From: JAGHKQ01 sp041920565
GTDB lineage: Bacteria > Bacillota > Bacilli > Bacillales > Bacillaceae_G
Reading direction: 5' to 3'
NCBI GenBank assembly: GCA_041920565.1
Contig: JBHGXS010000022.1
Coordinates: forward strand, 22,155-86,154
DNA: 64,000 nucleotides
Positions 42,076-50,922 of this stretch are shown here, in pieces (the stretch's first letter is position 1; every line of letters starts with the position of its first letter). Both the position numbers and the translations under genes were made by a program. The notes beneath the pieces are model-generated. The model saw nothing but the letters and a program-made list of their open reading frames with translations. It searched no databases and was not told the DNA's origin.

Positions 42076-42110
42076 AGAAGAGTTCCTAATCAGGAACTCT
42101 TCTTTTTTTT
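42076..42110 (+). terminator. Terminator after HU
   Basis: AAGAGTTCCT pairs with AGGAACTCTT around a 4-base loop, followed by eight T. Confidence 0.85.
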
Positions 42111-42177
42111 GCTTTTAAAAACGGATATATGCTAGAATGACTTCGTAACGTATTGTGGTTTGGGAGGCTACTATTGA

Positions 42178-42747
42178 ATGACGAAAGTGAATTTAGAACA
42201 AATTGAACATGCAGTTCGCCTTATATTAGAAGCTATCGGAGATGACCCGAATCGTGAAGGAGTGCTTGAAACTCCGAAACGTGTAGCTAAAATGTACGCG
42301 GAAGTTTTTTCCGGAATGCATGAAGATCCAAAACAGCATTTGCATAAAGTATTTGGAGAAGAACATGAAGAATTGGTATTGGTGAAAGATATTCCATTTT
42401 ATTCTATGTGTGAACATCATTTAGTTCCGTTCTATGGAGTTGCTCATGTAGCATATATACCAAAAGGCGGGCGAGTAACAGGATTAAGCAAACTGGCGCG
42501 CACCGTGGATACAATTGCAAGAAGACCGCAGCTGCAGGAACGCATTACTTCTTCTGTTGCCGATGCAATTCTTGAAGTATTGGATCCTCATGGAGTAATG
42601 GTTGTTGTTGAAGCAGAACATATGTGCATGACAATGCGAGGAGTAAAGAAGCCGGGAGCGAAAACAGTAACTTCGGCAGTTCGCGGAGTGTTGGCGACAG
42701 ACGCCGCGGCACGTGCGGAAGTCTTGTCTCTCATTAAAGGAAACTAG
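42178..42747 (+). CDS. folE: GTP cyclohydrolase I
   Basis: First enzyme of folate synthesis, 189 residues. The zinc site is in SMCEHHLVPFYG with the second part in EHMCMTMRG. GLSKLARTVD and RPQLQER are family landmarks. The ATG lies after GGGAGGC. In B. subtilis the equivalent mtrA is followed by mtrB (TRAP). Here a terminator follows at once and then hepS, so mtrB is missing. TTGCTT-18-TAGAAT at 42109-42138 may be its promoter. Confidence 0.97.
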   Translation: MTKVNLEQIEHAVRLILEAIGDDPNREGVLETPKRVAKMYAEVFSGMHEDPKQHLHKVFGEEHEELVLVKDIPFYSMCEHHLVPFYGVAHVAYIPKGGRVTGLSKLARTVDTIARRPQLQERITSSVADAILEVLDPHGVMVVVEAEHMCMTMRGVKKPGAKTVTSAVRGVLATDAAARAEVLSLIKGN

Positions 42748-42748
42748 C

Positions 42749-42779
42749 AGAAAAGCAGGAAAGCTGCTTTTCTTTTTTA
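42749..42779 (+). terminator. Terminator after folE
   Basis: AGAAAAGCAG pairs with CTGCTTTTCT around GAAAG, followed by T residues. It occupies the place where mtrB would be. Confidence 0.8.
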
Positions 42780-42853
42780 TTGAGGAAAAATAAAGAAAGT
42801 ATGTGTTATAATAGGTTTTATGGACTAGATAATAGAGGACAAGGGTGATTAGT

Positions 42854-43585
42854 TTGTGTGACATCTATGAAGGTTTTACGACAGTGAAAGAGCATCTCGA
42901 CAGAAGGTTGAAGCATCCGTTTTTAATGCACTATATTGACGCTCCCATCATCGATGAAGATAAGCTGAAATTGTTGTACTCCCTTTTGAAACATGCCAAA
43001 TTAAATATTGAGCAAATTCAACATTATGTTGTAACCATTATGCTTGTACAAATCGCCCTTGATACTCATGAAAAAGTATCTGTCAAATTCGATACGGAAC
43101 AGGGGCAATCCCATAAGAAAAGACAGCTTACGGTTTTAGCAGGCGACTATTACAGCGGATTGTATTATCTAATGCTGGCTGAGCAGCACGATATTGCACT
43201 CATTCGCGCCTTGGCAGAAGGCATAAAGAAAATTAACGAGCATAAAATTAGTATTTACCAAAAAGACGGAAATTCTATAAATGAGGTGCTGGGCAGCGTG
43301 GCTATTGTTGAATCCGCCCTCTTGCAGAAAACATGCGATCATTTTAACGTACAAGAGTGGAAAGAATTCACGGCAGCTTTCTTATGCATGAAACGGATAC
43401 GGAAAGAATATGAAAATTTTAAAGAAGGTAAACCGGCCTTAGTATTCGAAGCGCTGCAGCATGTAAGCGGCGGACGAGATCCGGAAGACATTTATTCAAC
43501 TTACATAAACGATGCCGTACAGCAAATTGAGCAGCTGATAAAGCGGCATACTGAGCTTGAGCAGGCAGCAAAGCTGTTGACATAA
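42854..43585 (+). CDS. hepS: Heptaprenyl diphosphate synthase component I
   Basis: Small regulatory subunit of the two-part enzyme that makes the C35 side chain of menaquinone-7. 243 residues, soluble and helical, with the family stretches HYIDAPIIDEDKL, KLNIEQIQHYVVTIML and LTVLAGDYYSGLYYLMLA (read as AGDYYSGLYY). It lacks the aspartate-rich motifs, which reside in component II. TTG 42854 with AAGGGTG five bases upstream is preferred to GTG 42845. A TGTTATAAT extended -10 sequence near 42814-42822 could start hepS-menG-hepT. Confidence 0.92.
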   Translation: MCDIYEGFTTVKEHLDRRLKHPFLMHYIDAPIIDEDKLKLLYSLLKHAKLNIEQIQHYVVTIMLVQIALDTHEKVSVKFDTEQGQSHKKRQLTVLAGDYYSGLYYLMLAEQHDIALIRALAEGIKKINEHKISIYQKDGNSINEVLGSVAIVESALLQKTCDHFNVQEWKEFTAAFLCMKRIRKEYENFKEGKPALVFEALQHVSGGRDPEDIYSTYINDAVQQIEQLIKRHTELEQAAKLLT

Positions 43586-43613
43586 AAGTAAATTTGGAAG
43601 AAGGGTATAAGAA

Positions 43614-44327
43614 ATGCAACAATCAAAAGAAGAAAGAGTACATGATGTATTTGAAAAGATTTATAAAAAATATGACGTAATGAATTCGGTTATCAGCTTT
43701 CAAAGACATAAACAATGGCGTAAAAAGACGATGGAAATCATGAATGTTCCAAAAGGAGCATCAGCTTTAGACGTATGCTGCGGAACGGCCGATTGGACAA
43801 TTGCGCTTGCCAATGCGGTTGGTCCGAACGGAAAAGTGTACGGTCTTGATTTCAGCAAAAACATGCTGTCTGTCGGAGAACAAAAAGTGACAGACTTGGG
43901 ACTCCAGCAAGTGACATTAATACATGGCAATGCCATGCAGCTTCCTTTTGAAGACAACACCTTTGATTTTGTTACAATCGGTTTTGGGCTGCGCAATGTC
44001 CCTGATTATATGCATGTGCTAAAAGAAATGACCCGCGTAGTAAAGCCTGGAGGAAAAGTAGTTTGTTTAGAGACTTCTCAGCCGACGATGCCGGGATTCA
44101 GACAGCTTTATATCCTCTATTTCCGTTTTATTATGCCGTTGTTTGGAAAGTTGTTTGCTAAAAGCTACAAAGAATATTCGTGGCTGCAAGAGTCTGCGAG
44201 CACATTTCCAGGGATGGAGGAGCTTGCGAATATGTTTGAACGGGCAGGGTTAGAAAATGTAAAGGTGAAGCCGTTTACCTTTGGAGTGGCTGCAATGCAC
44301 TTGGGATGCAAGCCGAAAGAGAAATAA
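43614..44327 (+). CDS. menG: Demethylmenaquinone methyltransferase
   Basis: SAM-dependent last step of menaquinone synthesis, 237 residues. SAM-binding motif LDVCCGTADWTIAL, then GLDFSKNML, GNAMQLPFEDNTFDFVTIGFGLRN (shown in part: QLPFEDNTFD) and the Ubi/MenG signature near YILYFRFIMP. GAAGGG precedes the ATG. It lies between the two heptaprenyl synthase subunits, the gerC order of Bacillus. Confidence 0.96.
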   Translation: MQQSKEERVHDVFEKIYKKYDVMNSVISFQRHKQWRKKTMEIMNVPKGASALDVCCGTADWTIALANAVGPNGKVYGLDFSKNMLSVGEQKVTDLGLQQVTLIHGNAMQLPFEDNTFDFVTIGFGLRNVPDYMHVLKEMTRVVKPGGKVVCLETSQPTMPGFRQLYILYFRFIMPLFGKLFAKSYKEYSWLQESASTFPGMEELANMFERAGLENVKVKPFTFGVAAMHLGCKPKEK

Positions 44328-44366
44328 ATCAGAAAAATAAAGAAGTTTTGGGTTAAGGTGAACGAT

Positions 44367-45329
44367 ATGAAGCTACAATTAATGTACTCTTTTTTAAGGT
44401 CGGATATTGAAAAAATTGAACAAGAGCTGTCGGAAGTCGTTATTTCTAACCATAGGCTGCTGCAGGAAGCTTCCTTACAGCTGCTGCAGGCCGGTGGAAA
44501 ACGAATTCGCCCTGTGTTTGTGCTGTTATGCGGTAAGTTTGGCGATTACAAGCTGGAAACAATGAAGCATGTAGCAGTAGCTCTCGAATTAATTCATATG
44601 GCTTCTCTTGTTCATGATGATGTAATTGATGCGGCACCCCTTCGAAGAGGCAGTGCGACTGTGAATGCCACATGGGGAGACCGTATCGCGATGTACACGG
44701 GTGATTATTTGTTTGCAAAGGCGCTTGAATGCATTACAAAAATTGAAAACCCTGCTGCTCATAAAACACTTTCAAAAACAATCGTAGAACTTACTATAGG
44801 GGAAATTGAACAAATAAAGGATAAATACAACTTTCAGCAAAACTTACGTACATATTTGCGGCGCATTAAACGAAAAACAGCACTATTAATTGCTGCCAGC
44901 TGTCATTTAGGGGCTATCGTATCGGATTCATCGGCGGAAATACAAAATCGATTATATTGGTTCGGATATTTTGTAGGAATGTCATATCAGATTATCGATG
45001 ATATTTTAGATTTCGTTTCTACCGAAGAGAAACTAGGGAAGCCTGCCGGAGGAGATTTGCTCCAAGGCAACATTACTTTGCCGGTTTTGTTTGCAATGGA
45101 AAACCCGGTCTTGCGCAAACAAATTGAAGCTGTTCATGAACATACAAGTCCTGATGAAATGAGAGATATTATTTACTCCATTAAAACGAGCGATGCGATT
45201 GAAAAGGCATTTGCCGTAAGTGAACAATACCTCCAAAAAGCGTTGAATATCATTCAGCCTCTGCCGAGAAATCAAGCCAAATCAGCATTGCAGAGTGTAG
45301 CCAAGTACATCGGAAAACGAAAATTTTAA
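44367..45329 (+). CDS. hepT: Heptaprenyl diphosphate synthase component II
   Basis: Catalytic prenyltransferase subunit of 320 residues. First aspartate-rich motif LVHDDVIDAAPLRRG, second MSYQIIDDILDF, with GGKRIRPVF and KTALLIAASC in the expected places, ending AKYIGKRKF. The ATG at 44367 follows AAGGTG. A GTG at 44358 would add three residues. It uses IPP, linking to Fni, and gives the C35 chain for MenA/MenG. Confidence 0.95.
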   Translation: MKLQLMYSFLRSDIEKIEQELSEVVISNHRLLQEASLQLLQAGGKRIRPVFVLLCGKFGDYKLETMKHVAVALELIHMASLVHDDVIDAAPLRRGSATVNATWGDRIAMYTGDYLFAKALECITKIENPAAHKTLSKTIVELTIGEIEQIKDKYNFQQNLRTYLRRIKRKTALLIAASCHLGAIVSDSSAEIQNRLYWFGYFVGMSYQIIDDILDFVSTEEKLGKPAGGDLLQGNITLPVLFAMENPVLRKQIEAVHEHTSPDEMRDIIYSIKTSDAIEKAFAVSEQYLQKALNIIQPLPRNQAKSALQSVAKYIGKRKF

Positions 45330-45374
45330 CTCTGCTTCCTTTAATGTATAGACAATTCGGTTATTTCGAAACTA

Positions 45375-45403
45375 TTGCTAAATTAAAAAAGTAATGGTAC
45401 TAT
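45375..45403 (+). promoter_or_regulatory. Probable ndk promoter
   Basis: TTGCTA and TACTAT are separated by 17 bases, about 48 bases upstream of the ndk start. Confidence 0.55.
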
Positions 45404-45450
45404 GTTCATGGGATGACCCTATACATACTCAAGGAAGTGGAGAGATTTTC

Positions 45451-45897
45451 ATGGAAAAAACGTTTTTAATGGTAAAACCAGACGGCGTACAACGCAACTT
45501 AATAGGAGAGATCGTGTCTCGTTTTGAAAAAAAGGGGTTTCAATTAGCAGGGGCAAAATTAATGATGGTCAGCAGAGAAACTGCAGAGAAACACTACGCA
45601 GAGCATAAAGAGCGCCCGTTCTTCGGAGAATTAGTAGACTTCATTACTTCCGGTCCTGTATTTGCGATGGTATGGCAAGGGGAAGGCGTAATCGCAACAG
45701 CTCGTCAAATGATGGGAAAAACAAATCCTAAAGAAGCGGCACCTGGAACAATTCGCGGTGACTTCGGCGTCACTGTCGGCAAAAACGTAATCCATGGTTC
45801 CGATTCTCCGGAGAGTGCAGAGCGCGAAATTGCCATCTTTTTTAAAGAAGAAGAACTGTCAGAATATACCAAATTAATGAATGAATGGGTATATTAA
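45451..45897 (+). CDS. ndk: Nucleoside diphosphate kinase
   Basis: Exchanges gamma-phosphates among nucleoside triphosphates. 148 residues. Start MEKTFLMVKPDGVQRNL and the active-site histidine in NVIHGSDSPESAEREI are diagnostic. The ATG at 45451 has GGAAGTGGAGAG upstream. The frame open from 45394 overlaps the promoter and is not used. In B. subtilis cheR follows, but here a terminator and then aroC come next. Confidence 0.97.
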   Translation: MEKTFLMVKPDGVQRNLIGEIVSRFEKKGFQLAGAKLMMVSRETAEKHYAEHKERPFFGELVDFITSGPVFAMVWQGEGVIATARQMMGKTNPKEAAPGTIRGDFGVTVGKNVIHGSDSPESAEREIAIFFKEEELSEYTKLMNEWVY

Positions 45898-45912
45898 TCC
45901 TCTTCAAATAAA

Positions 45913-45926
45913 TGTAAACGCTTAAA
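45913..45926. promoter_or_regulatory. cre-like sequence after ndk
   Basis: TGTAAACGCTTAAA matches TGWAANCGNTNWCA at 13 of 14 positions. It lies between the ndk stop and its terminator, upstream of aroC, so any role is uncertain. Confidence 0.3.
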
Positions 45927-45929
45927 AAT

Positions 45930-45966
45930 AAAGCATGAGAATATCGGTATTCTCATGCTTTTTTAT
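45930..45966 (+). terminator. Terminator after ndk
   Basis: AAAGCATGAGAAT pairs with ATTCTCATGCTTT around a 6-base loop, followed by T residues. Confidence 0.85.
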
Positions 45967-46040
45967 GTAAATATAGTGTTTATCAATTAGGAGGAGATGT
46001 GATATATTGATACATAATACTTTAATAAGGGGGTTGCAAT

Positions 46041-47213
46041 ATGAGATATTTGACAGCCGGAGAGTCACACGGACCGCAGCTGACCACAATATTGGAAGGC
46101 ATTCCTGCGGGATTGCCGCTTGTGGCCGAGGATATTAATATCGAGCTTGCAAGAAGACAAAAAGGATATGGTCGCGGCAGAAGAATGCAAATTGAAAGAG
46201 ATGAAGCACAAATTTTAAGCGGTGTCCGTCATGGTTATACTCTCGGATCGCCTATTACATTAGTGGTAGAAAATCGAGATTTCAAACATTGGACAAAAAT
46301 AATGGGGGCAGACCCAATTGATTTGGACGGTGATGAAGAGGTAAAACGTAAAGTAACGAAGCCGCGTCCGGGCCATGCTGATTTAAACGGAGCTATAAAA
46401 TACGGTCATCGTGATATGCGGAATGTGTTAGAACGTTCTTCTGCACGGGAAACAACAGTGCGGGTAGCTGCCGGGGCGGTAGCCAAAAAATTATTATCGG
46501 AGCTAGGTGTTACTGTAGCAGGCCATGTAGTAGAAATCGGAGGAGTAGCAGCAAAACATGTACATTATCACTCCCTCGAAGAATTAAAGCAAATAACAGA
46601 AGCTTCTCCTGTTCGTTGTCTAGATGAAGAGGCAGGCCAACAAATGATGAAGGCTATTGATGATGCAAAGCAAAATGGTGATTCAATCGGCGGGATTGTA
46701 GAAGTCATTGTAGAAGGAATGCCGATTGGGGTAGGAAGCTACGTTCACTATGACCGCAAGCTGGATGCGAAATTAGCGGCTGCAATCATGAGCATCAATG
46801 CATTTAAAGGTGTAGAAATCGGCATTGGTTTCGACGCTGCACGTAAACCGGGAAGCCTCGTTCATGACGAAATTCTATGGAATGAGAAGGAAGGGTACAC
46901 TCGAAGTACGAATAATGCAGGAGGAATTGAAGGTGGCATGACTACCGGGATGCCTATAGTAATTCGCGGAGTAATGAAGCCGATTCCGACGTTATACAAG
47001 CCTTTGCAAAGCGTGGATATTGATACGAAAGAACCGTTTAAAGCAAGCATAGAGCGTTCTGACAGCTGTGCTGTGCCGGCTGCAAGTGTAGTGGCGGAAG
47101 CGGTAGTAGCTTGGGAACTTGCGAATGCATTAACGGAGCAGTTTGGCTGTGATCGCTTAGATTTAATAAAAGAAAACATACAAAGACATAACGAATATGC
47201 GAGGGAGTTTTAA
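46041..47213 (+). CDS. aroC: Chorismate synthase
   Basis: FMN-dependent last step of the shikimate pathway, 390 residues (called aroF in B. subtilis). Signature stretches GESHGPQL, RRQKGYGRGRRM, RPGHADLNGAIKYGH, RSSARETTVRVAAGA and NNAGGIEGGMTTG. The ATG has AAGGGGG upstream. The TAA overlaps the aroB start by one base. It is the first gene of a six-gene aromatic block that ends with aroA. Confidence 0.97.
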   Translation: MRYLTAGESHGPQLTTILEGIPAGLPLVAEDINIELARRQKGYGRGRRMQIERDEAQILSGVRHGYTLGSPITLVVENRDFKHWTKIMGADPIDLDGDEEVKRKVTKPRPGHADLNGAIKYGHRDMRNVLERSSARETTVRVAAGAVAKKLLSELGVTVAGHVVEIGGVAAKHVHYHSLEELKQITEASPVRCLDEEAGQQMMKAIDDAKQNGDSIGGIVEVIVEGMPIGVGSYVHYDRKLDAKLAAAIMSINAFKGVEIGIGFDAARKPGSLVHDEILWNEKEGYTRSTNNAGGIEGGMTTGMPIVIRGVMKPIPTLYKPLQSVDIDTKEPFKASIERSDSCAVPAASVVAEAVVAWELANALTEQFGCDRLDLIKENIQRHNEYAREF

Positions 47214-48301
47214 TGGAACTTGTACATATTCAAACGAAGTCAAAGCGGTATCCGTTATATCTCGGAACGAACAGCACTGCTGTGTTGGATCAATTCATCT
47301 TAGGCCTTACTCCATCCGTTTCCAGCGTTCTAATCATTTCTGACTCCGCCATTGCTCCTTTATATATGCAAGAAGTAAGGAGTTCTATCACATGTGCACA
47401 AGTGTTTGAATTTGTCATACCGAGCGGAGAGAAGGAAAAGTCTTTTGAAAATTACTATGCCGCTCAAACTTTTGCATTACAATGCGGATTGGACCGCCAT
47501 TCTTTAATTCTTGCTCTCGGCGGCGGCGTAATAGGAGATTTAGCCGGGTTTGTGGCAGCTACGTATATGAGGGGAATTCGTTTTGTACAAATTCCGACTA
47601 CACTGCTTGCACATGACAGTGCAGTCGGTGGGAAGGTAGCAATCAATCATCCGCTCGGCAAAAACATGATAGGCGCCTTTTATCAGCCGGAAGCAGTCGT
47701 ATACAACGTCAGCTTTTTAAATTCATTGCCTAAAGAAGAATGGCGTTCCGGTTTTGCTGAAGTAATAAAGCATGCGCTTATATGGGACGTGTCATTCTAT
47801 GATTGGCTGCGGAGAGAAGTTTCTTCTTTAGAAGATTTACGTGATGAAAAGTTAATATACGCTTTAAAAAAAGCGATCGGAGTAAAAGCGGAAGTCATTT
47901 TGCAAGATGAAACAGAGCAAAACATTCGTGCATATTTAAACTTCGGTCACACTCTTGGTCACGCTATAGAAGCAGAGCTTGGGTATGGCGTAATAACCCA
48001 TGGAGATGCCGTAGCAATCGGCATGTTGTTTGCGGTTATGGTAAGCGAGCATGTATATAAAAAGGACCTGCATTTAAAAGAGCTGGCAGCTTGGTTTCAT
48101 TCATACGGCTTTCCGTCTCTTCCTTCTCATATAAAACCGGAGCGGCTGCTCGTAAAAATGAAGCAAGATAAAAAAGCAAATTCCGGCAATATCCGGATGG
48201 TGTTAATGAAGGATATCGGTCATGTAGAAGTAGAAACGGTAGAGGATGCTACTGTGCTGAATCTATTACATAAATTTAGTAAGGGGGAGGGGCTTGTTTG
48301 A
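47213..48301 (+). CDS. aroB: 3-dehydroquinate synthase
   Basis: Second shikimate-pathway enzyme, 362 residues, NAD- and metal-dependent. Seen are SGEKEKSFENY, LALGGGVIGDLAGFVAAT, QIPTTLLAHDSAVGGKVAINHPLGKNMIG (shown in part: HDSAVGGKVAIN), and the metal-binding histidine in NFGHTLGHAIE. The ATG shares its first base with the aroC stop after GAGGGAG. It overlaps aroH by four bases. Confidence 0.97.
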   Translation: MELVHIQTKSKRYPLYLGTNSTAVLDQFILGLTPSVSSVLIISDSAIAPLYMQEVRSSITCAQVFEFVIPSGEKEKSFENYYAAQTFALQCGLDRHSLILALGGGVIGDLAGFVAATYMRGIRFVQIPTTLLAHDSAVGGKVAINHPLGKNMIGAFYQPEAVVYNVSFLNSLPKEEWRSGFAEVIKHALIWDVSFYDWLRREVSSLEDLRDEKLIYALKKAIGVKAEVILQDETEQNIRAYLNFGHTLGHAIEAELGYGVITHGDAVAIGMLFAVMVSEHVYKKDLHLKELAAWFHSYGFPSLPSHIKPERLLVKMKQDKKANSGNIRMVLMKDIGHVEVETVEDATVLNLLHKFSKGEGLV

Positions 48302-48672
48302 TACGAGGATTCAGAGGTGCAACAACAGTAACAGAAAATGACAAAGAAGAAATATTGGAAGCTACTGAGAAACTGTTACGGGAAATGGCCAGTAAAAATA
48401 ATATCGAGCCGCATCAAATTGCATCCATTCTGATTTCTGCTACCGAGGACATTGATGCTTGCTTTCCGGCAGCAGCGCTTCGCAACATAGAAGGCTGGAT
48501 GTACGTTCCTGTCATGTGCATGAAGGAAATCGAGGTTCCAAATTCGTTAAAAAAATGCATTCGTGTGATGATGACAGCTGCAACAGAATTAAAGCAGGAA
48601 GAGGTCGAGCACGTATATTTGGGAAATGCCGTGCAATTGCGGCCGGACCTGCAGAAAAAACGCGAAAGATGA
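48298..48672 (+). CDS. aroH: Chorismate mutase, AroH type
   Basis: Monofunctional trimeric chorismate mutase of 124 residues. Begins MIRGFRGATTV with the active-site Arg, and has the family's ISATEDIDACFPA, plus a later RVMMTAATELKQEEVEHVYLGNA (shown in part: VEHVYLGNA). TTG start within the aroB stop, preceded by GGGGGAGGGG. In B. subtilis the trp operon lies between aroH and hisC, but here only 11 bases separate them. Confidence 0.96.
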   Translation: MIRGFRGATTVTENDKEEILEATEKLLREMASKNNIEPHQIASILISATEDIDACFPAAALRNIEGWMYVPVMCMKEIEVPNSLKKCIRVMMTAATELKQEEVEHVYLGNAVQLRPDLQKKRER

Positions 48673-48683
48673 GGAAAATGATT

Positions 48684-49781
48684 ATGAAGGTTAAAGAGCA
48701 ATTATTATCATTAAAGGCATATACACCTGGCAAATCCATCGATGAAGTGAAACGACAATACGGTCTAACAAAAATCACAAAGCTTGCTTCAAACGAAAAT
48801 CCGTTCGGATGTTCGCCGAAAGTAACAGAAACATTAACTTCTCTTGCCGGACAATACGCGCTGTATCCGGATGGAGCTGCTTATGCGTTAAGAATGAAAG
48901 TTGCTGAACATGTTGGAGTGAGTCCGAATCAACTGATTTTTGGCAGCGGTTTGGATGAAGTCATTCAAATTATAAGCCGGGCATTGTTATCATCAGAAAC
49001 AAATGTCGTAATGGCAAAGCCGACATTTTCTCAATACCGTCATCACGCTGTAATTGAAAATGCAGAAATTCGTGAAGTCCCGTTAAAAGAGGGCTGTCAT
49101 GATTTAGAAGGTATGTTGGAGCAGGTGGATGAAAATACAAGAATCGTATGGATTTGCAACCCGAACAATCCTACAGGCACATATGTAAATGAAGAGAAGC
49201 TGCTTCGTTTCTTAGAACGTGTTCCGAGAACGGCGCTGGTCGTAATGGACGAAGCATACTATGAATACGCAACTGCACAAGATTACCCTCAAACGATTCC
49301 GCTTCTTCAAACATATGAAAATCTTATGGTATTACGTACGTTTTCGAAAGCGTACGGTCTTGCTTCATTCCGTATGGGCTACGGCATTGGAAACGAAGCT
49401 TTTATTCAGCAACTGGAAGTAACAAGATTGCCGTTTAATACGTCCTCTTTAGCGCAAGTAGCGGCCATTGCTGCACTCGAAGATAAAGAATTTATTGAAT
49501 CTTGCGTAAAAGAAAATGAAAAAGGGTTAAAGCAATACTATGAATTTTGTGAAGAGCACGGCTTATCCTATTATCCGTCGCAAGCAAACTTTATTTTTAT
49601 GGAGCTGGGCAGACCGGGAGACGAAGTATTCACCGAGTTATTGAAACGGGGGTATATCGTTCGCTCTGGAGGCGGATTAGGTTTGCCGAGCGGGATTCGA
49701 ATTACGATAGGGAATGAAAGAGAGAACAGTGAAATTCTGGCGATTTTAAAGGAAATGGTCAGCAATAAAATCGAGAGTTAA
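48684..49781 (+). CDS. hisC: Histidinol-phosphate / aromatic aminotransferase
   Basis: PLP enzyme of 365 residues serving histidine synthesis and, in Bacillus, tyrosine and phenylalanine synthesis too. Motifs: KLASNENPFG, NPNNPTGTYV, VVMDEAYYEY and the PLP lysine in LRTFSKAYGLAS. The ATG at 48684 follows GAGGAAA. The upstream extension from 48459 overlaps aroH in another frame and is not coding. Place between aroH and tyrA supports the dual role. Confidence 0.96.
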   Translation: MKVKEQLLSLKAYTPGKSIDEVKRQYGLTKITKLASNENPFGCSPKVTETLTSLAGQYALYPDGAAYALRMKVAEHVGVSPNQLIFGSGLDEVIQIISRALLSSETNVVMAKPTFSQYRHHAVIENAEIREVPLKEGCHDLEGMLEQVDENTRIVWICNPNNPTGTYVNEEKLLRFLERVPRTALVVMDEAYYEYATAQDYPQTIPLLQTYENLMVLRTFSKAYGLASFRMGYGIGNEAFIQQLEVTRLPFNTSSLAQVAAIAALEDKEFIESCVKENEKGLKQYYEFCEEHGLSYYPSQANFIFMELGRPGDEVFTELLKRGYIVRSGGGLGLPSGIRITIGNERENSEILAILKEMVSNKIES

Positions 49782-49808
49782 TCTGCTGGACAAAGAGGAG
49801 AATCGGCT

Positions 49809-50909
49809 GTGAAAAAACAAGTATTGCTCATAGGTGCCGGGCTTATCGGGAGCTCGGTTGCTCTGGCTATAAGAAAAGAGCACGAAGCTTTCATTATCGG
49901 CTATGATGCGAATGCGGAACATTGTAAGCTTGCAAAAATGCTGCATATTATTGATGAGTATACCGAGGATTTGCAGCATCACGCAGAACAATCGGATCTT
50001 ATCATCTTAGCAGCTCCTGTTCAAGAAACAGAAAACCTTCTTGAGACCCTGGCGTCCTGCAAGCTGAAAAAAAGCGTACTTATTACAGATGTCGGAAGCA
50101 CAAAATCAAAAATAATGAAGAAGGCAAAGCTGTTAGAACAACAGGGAGTGGTATTTATCGGAGGCCATCCAATGGCGGGTTCTCATAAGACCGGAGCAGG
50201 AAGCGCAAAAGCACATTTGTTTGAAAATGCCTTTTATATTTTGACTCCTTTCCCTTCCACTCCTGTTGAAAAATTGAATGAGCTTATGGATTGGCTCAAA
50301 GGAACCAATGCAAAGTTTGTAACAATGGATGCAGAGGAACATGATGCTTTAACGGGAGTGGTCAGTCATTTTCCTCACATAATAGCCGCAAGCCTAGTAC
50401 GTCAAGTGAAAAATCATGCTGAGCGGAACGATCTTGTCAAAGCGCTGGCGGCAGGAGGATTCCGAGATATTACGCGCATTGCTTCCAGCAGTCCGTTTAT
50501 GTGGCGTGATATTATTCGCCATAATAAACAGAACATTCTTTCCTTGCTTGATGAATGGCTTGAAGAAATGAACGAGGTTCGCAACATCATTCAAAAAGAG
50601 GATGCACAGGAGCTGTATGACTATTTTCTCGGGGCGAAAACGTATCGGGATTCTTTGCCGATTCGGACAAAAGGAGCCATCCCGTCCTTTTACGACTTAT
50701 ATGTTGACGTATTAGATCGCGCTGGGGTAATTTCTGATGTGACAACACTGCTGGCAAACGAAAACATCAGCATTACCAATATACGCATTATCGAGGCTCG
50801 GGAAGATGTATTCGGGGTGTTGCGATTAAGCTTTCAAACGGAAGAAGACCGTGCGAAAGCAAAGCAATGTTTAGAAGCCAGCGGCTATGAAACTTATATT
50901 ACAATTTAG
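49809..50909 (+). CDS. tyrA: Prephenate dehydrogenase with C-terminal ACT domain
   Basis: NAD-dependent enzyme of 366 residues leading to tyrosine. NAD fold LIGAGLIGSSVAL, the GGHPMAGSHKTG stretch with conserved histidine, SHFPHIIAA, then a helical dimer region, and from about residue 295 an ACT regulatory domain (VLDRAGVISDVTTLLANENI, shown in part here). GTG start after GAGGAGAA. The end overlaps the open frame of aroA. Confidence 0.96.
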   Translation: MKKQVLLIGAGLIGSSVALAIRKEHEAFIIGYDANAEHCKLAKMLHIIDEYTEDLQHHAEQSDLIILAAPVQETENLLETLASCKLKKSVLITDVGSTKSKIMKKAKLLEQQGVVFIGGHPMAGSHKTGAGSAKAHLFENAFYILTPFPSTPVEKLNELMDWLKGTNAKFVTMDAEEHDALTGVVSHFPHIIAASLVRQVKNHAERNDLVKALAAGGFRDITRIASSSPFMWRDIIRHNKQNILSLLDEWLEEMNEVRNIIQKEDAQELYDYFLGAKTYRDSLPIRTKGAIPSFYDLYVDVLDRAGVISDVTTLLANENISITNIRIIEAREDVFGVLRLSFQTEEDRAKAKQCLEASGYETYITI

Positions 50910-50922
50910 GAGCGATGCACTC

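Noticed and set aside
48459..48683. Open extension of 75 codons upstream of hisC
   Set aside because: It overlaps aroH in another frame, has no ribosome binding site, and the hisC family start with GAGGAAA lies at 48684.
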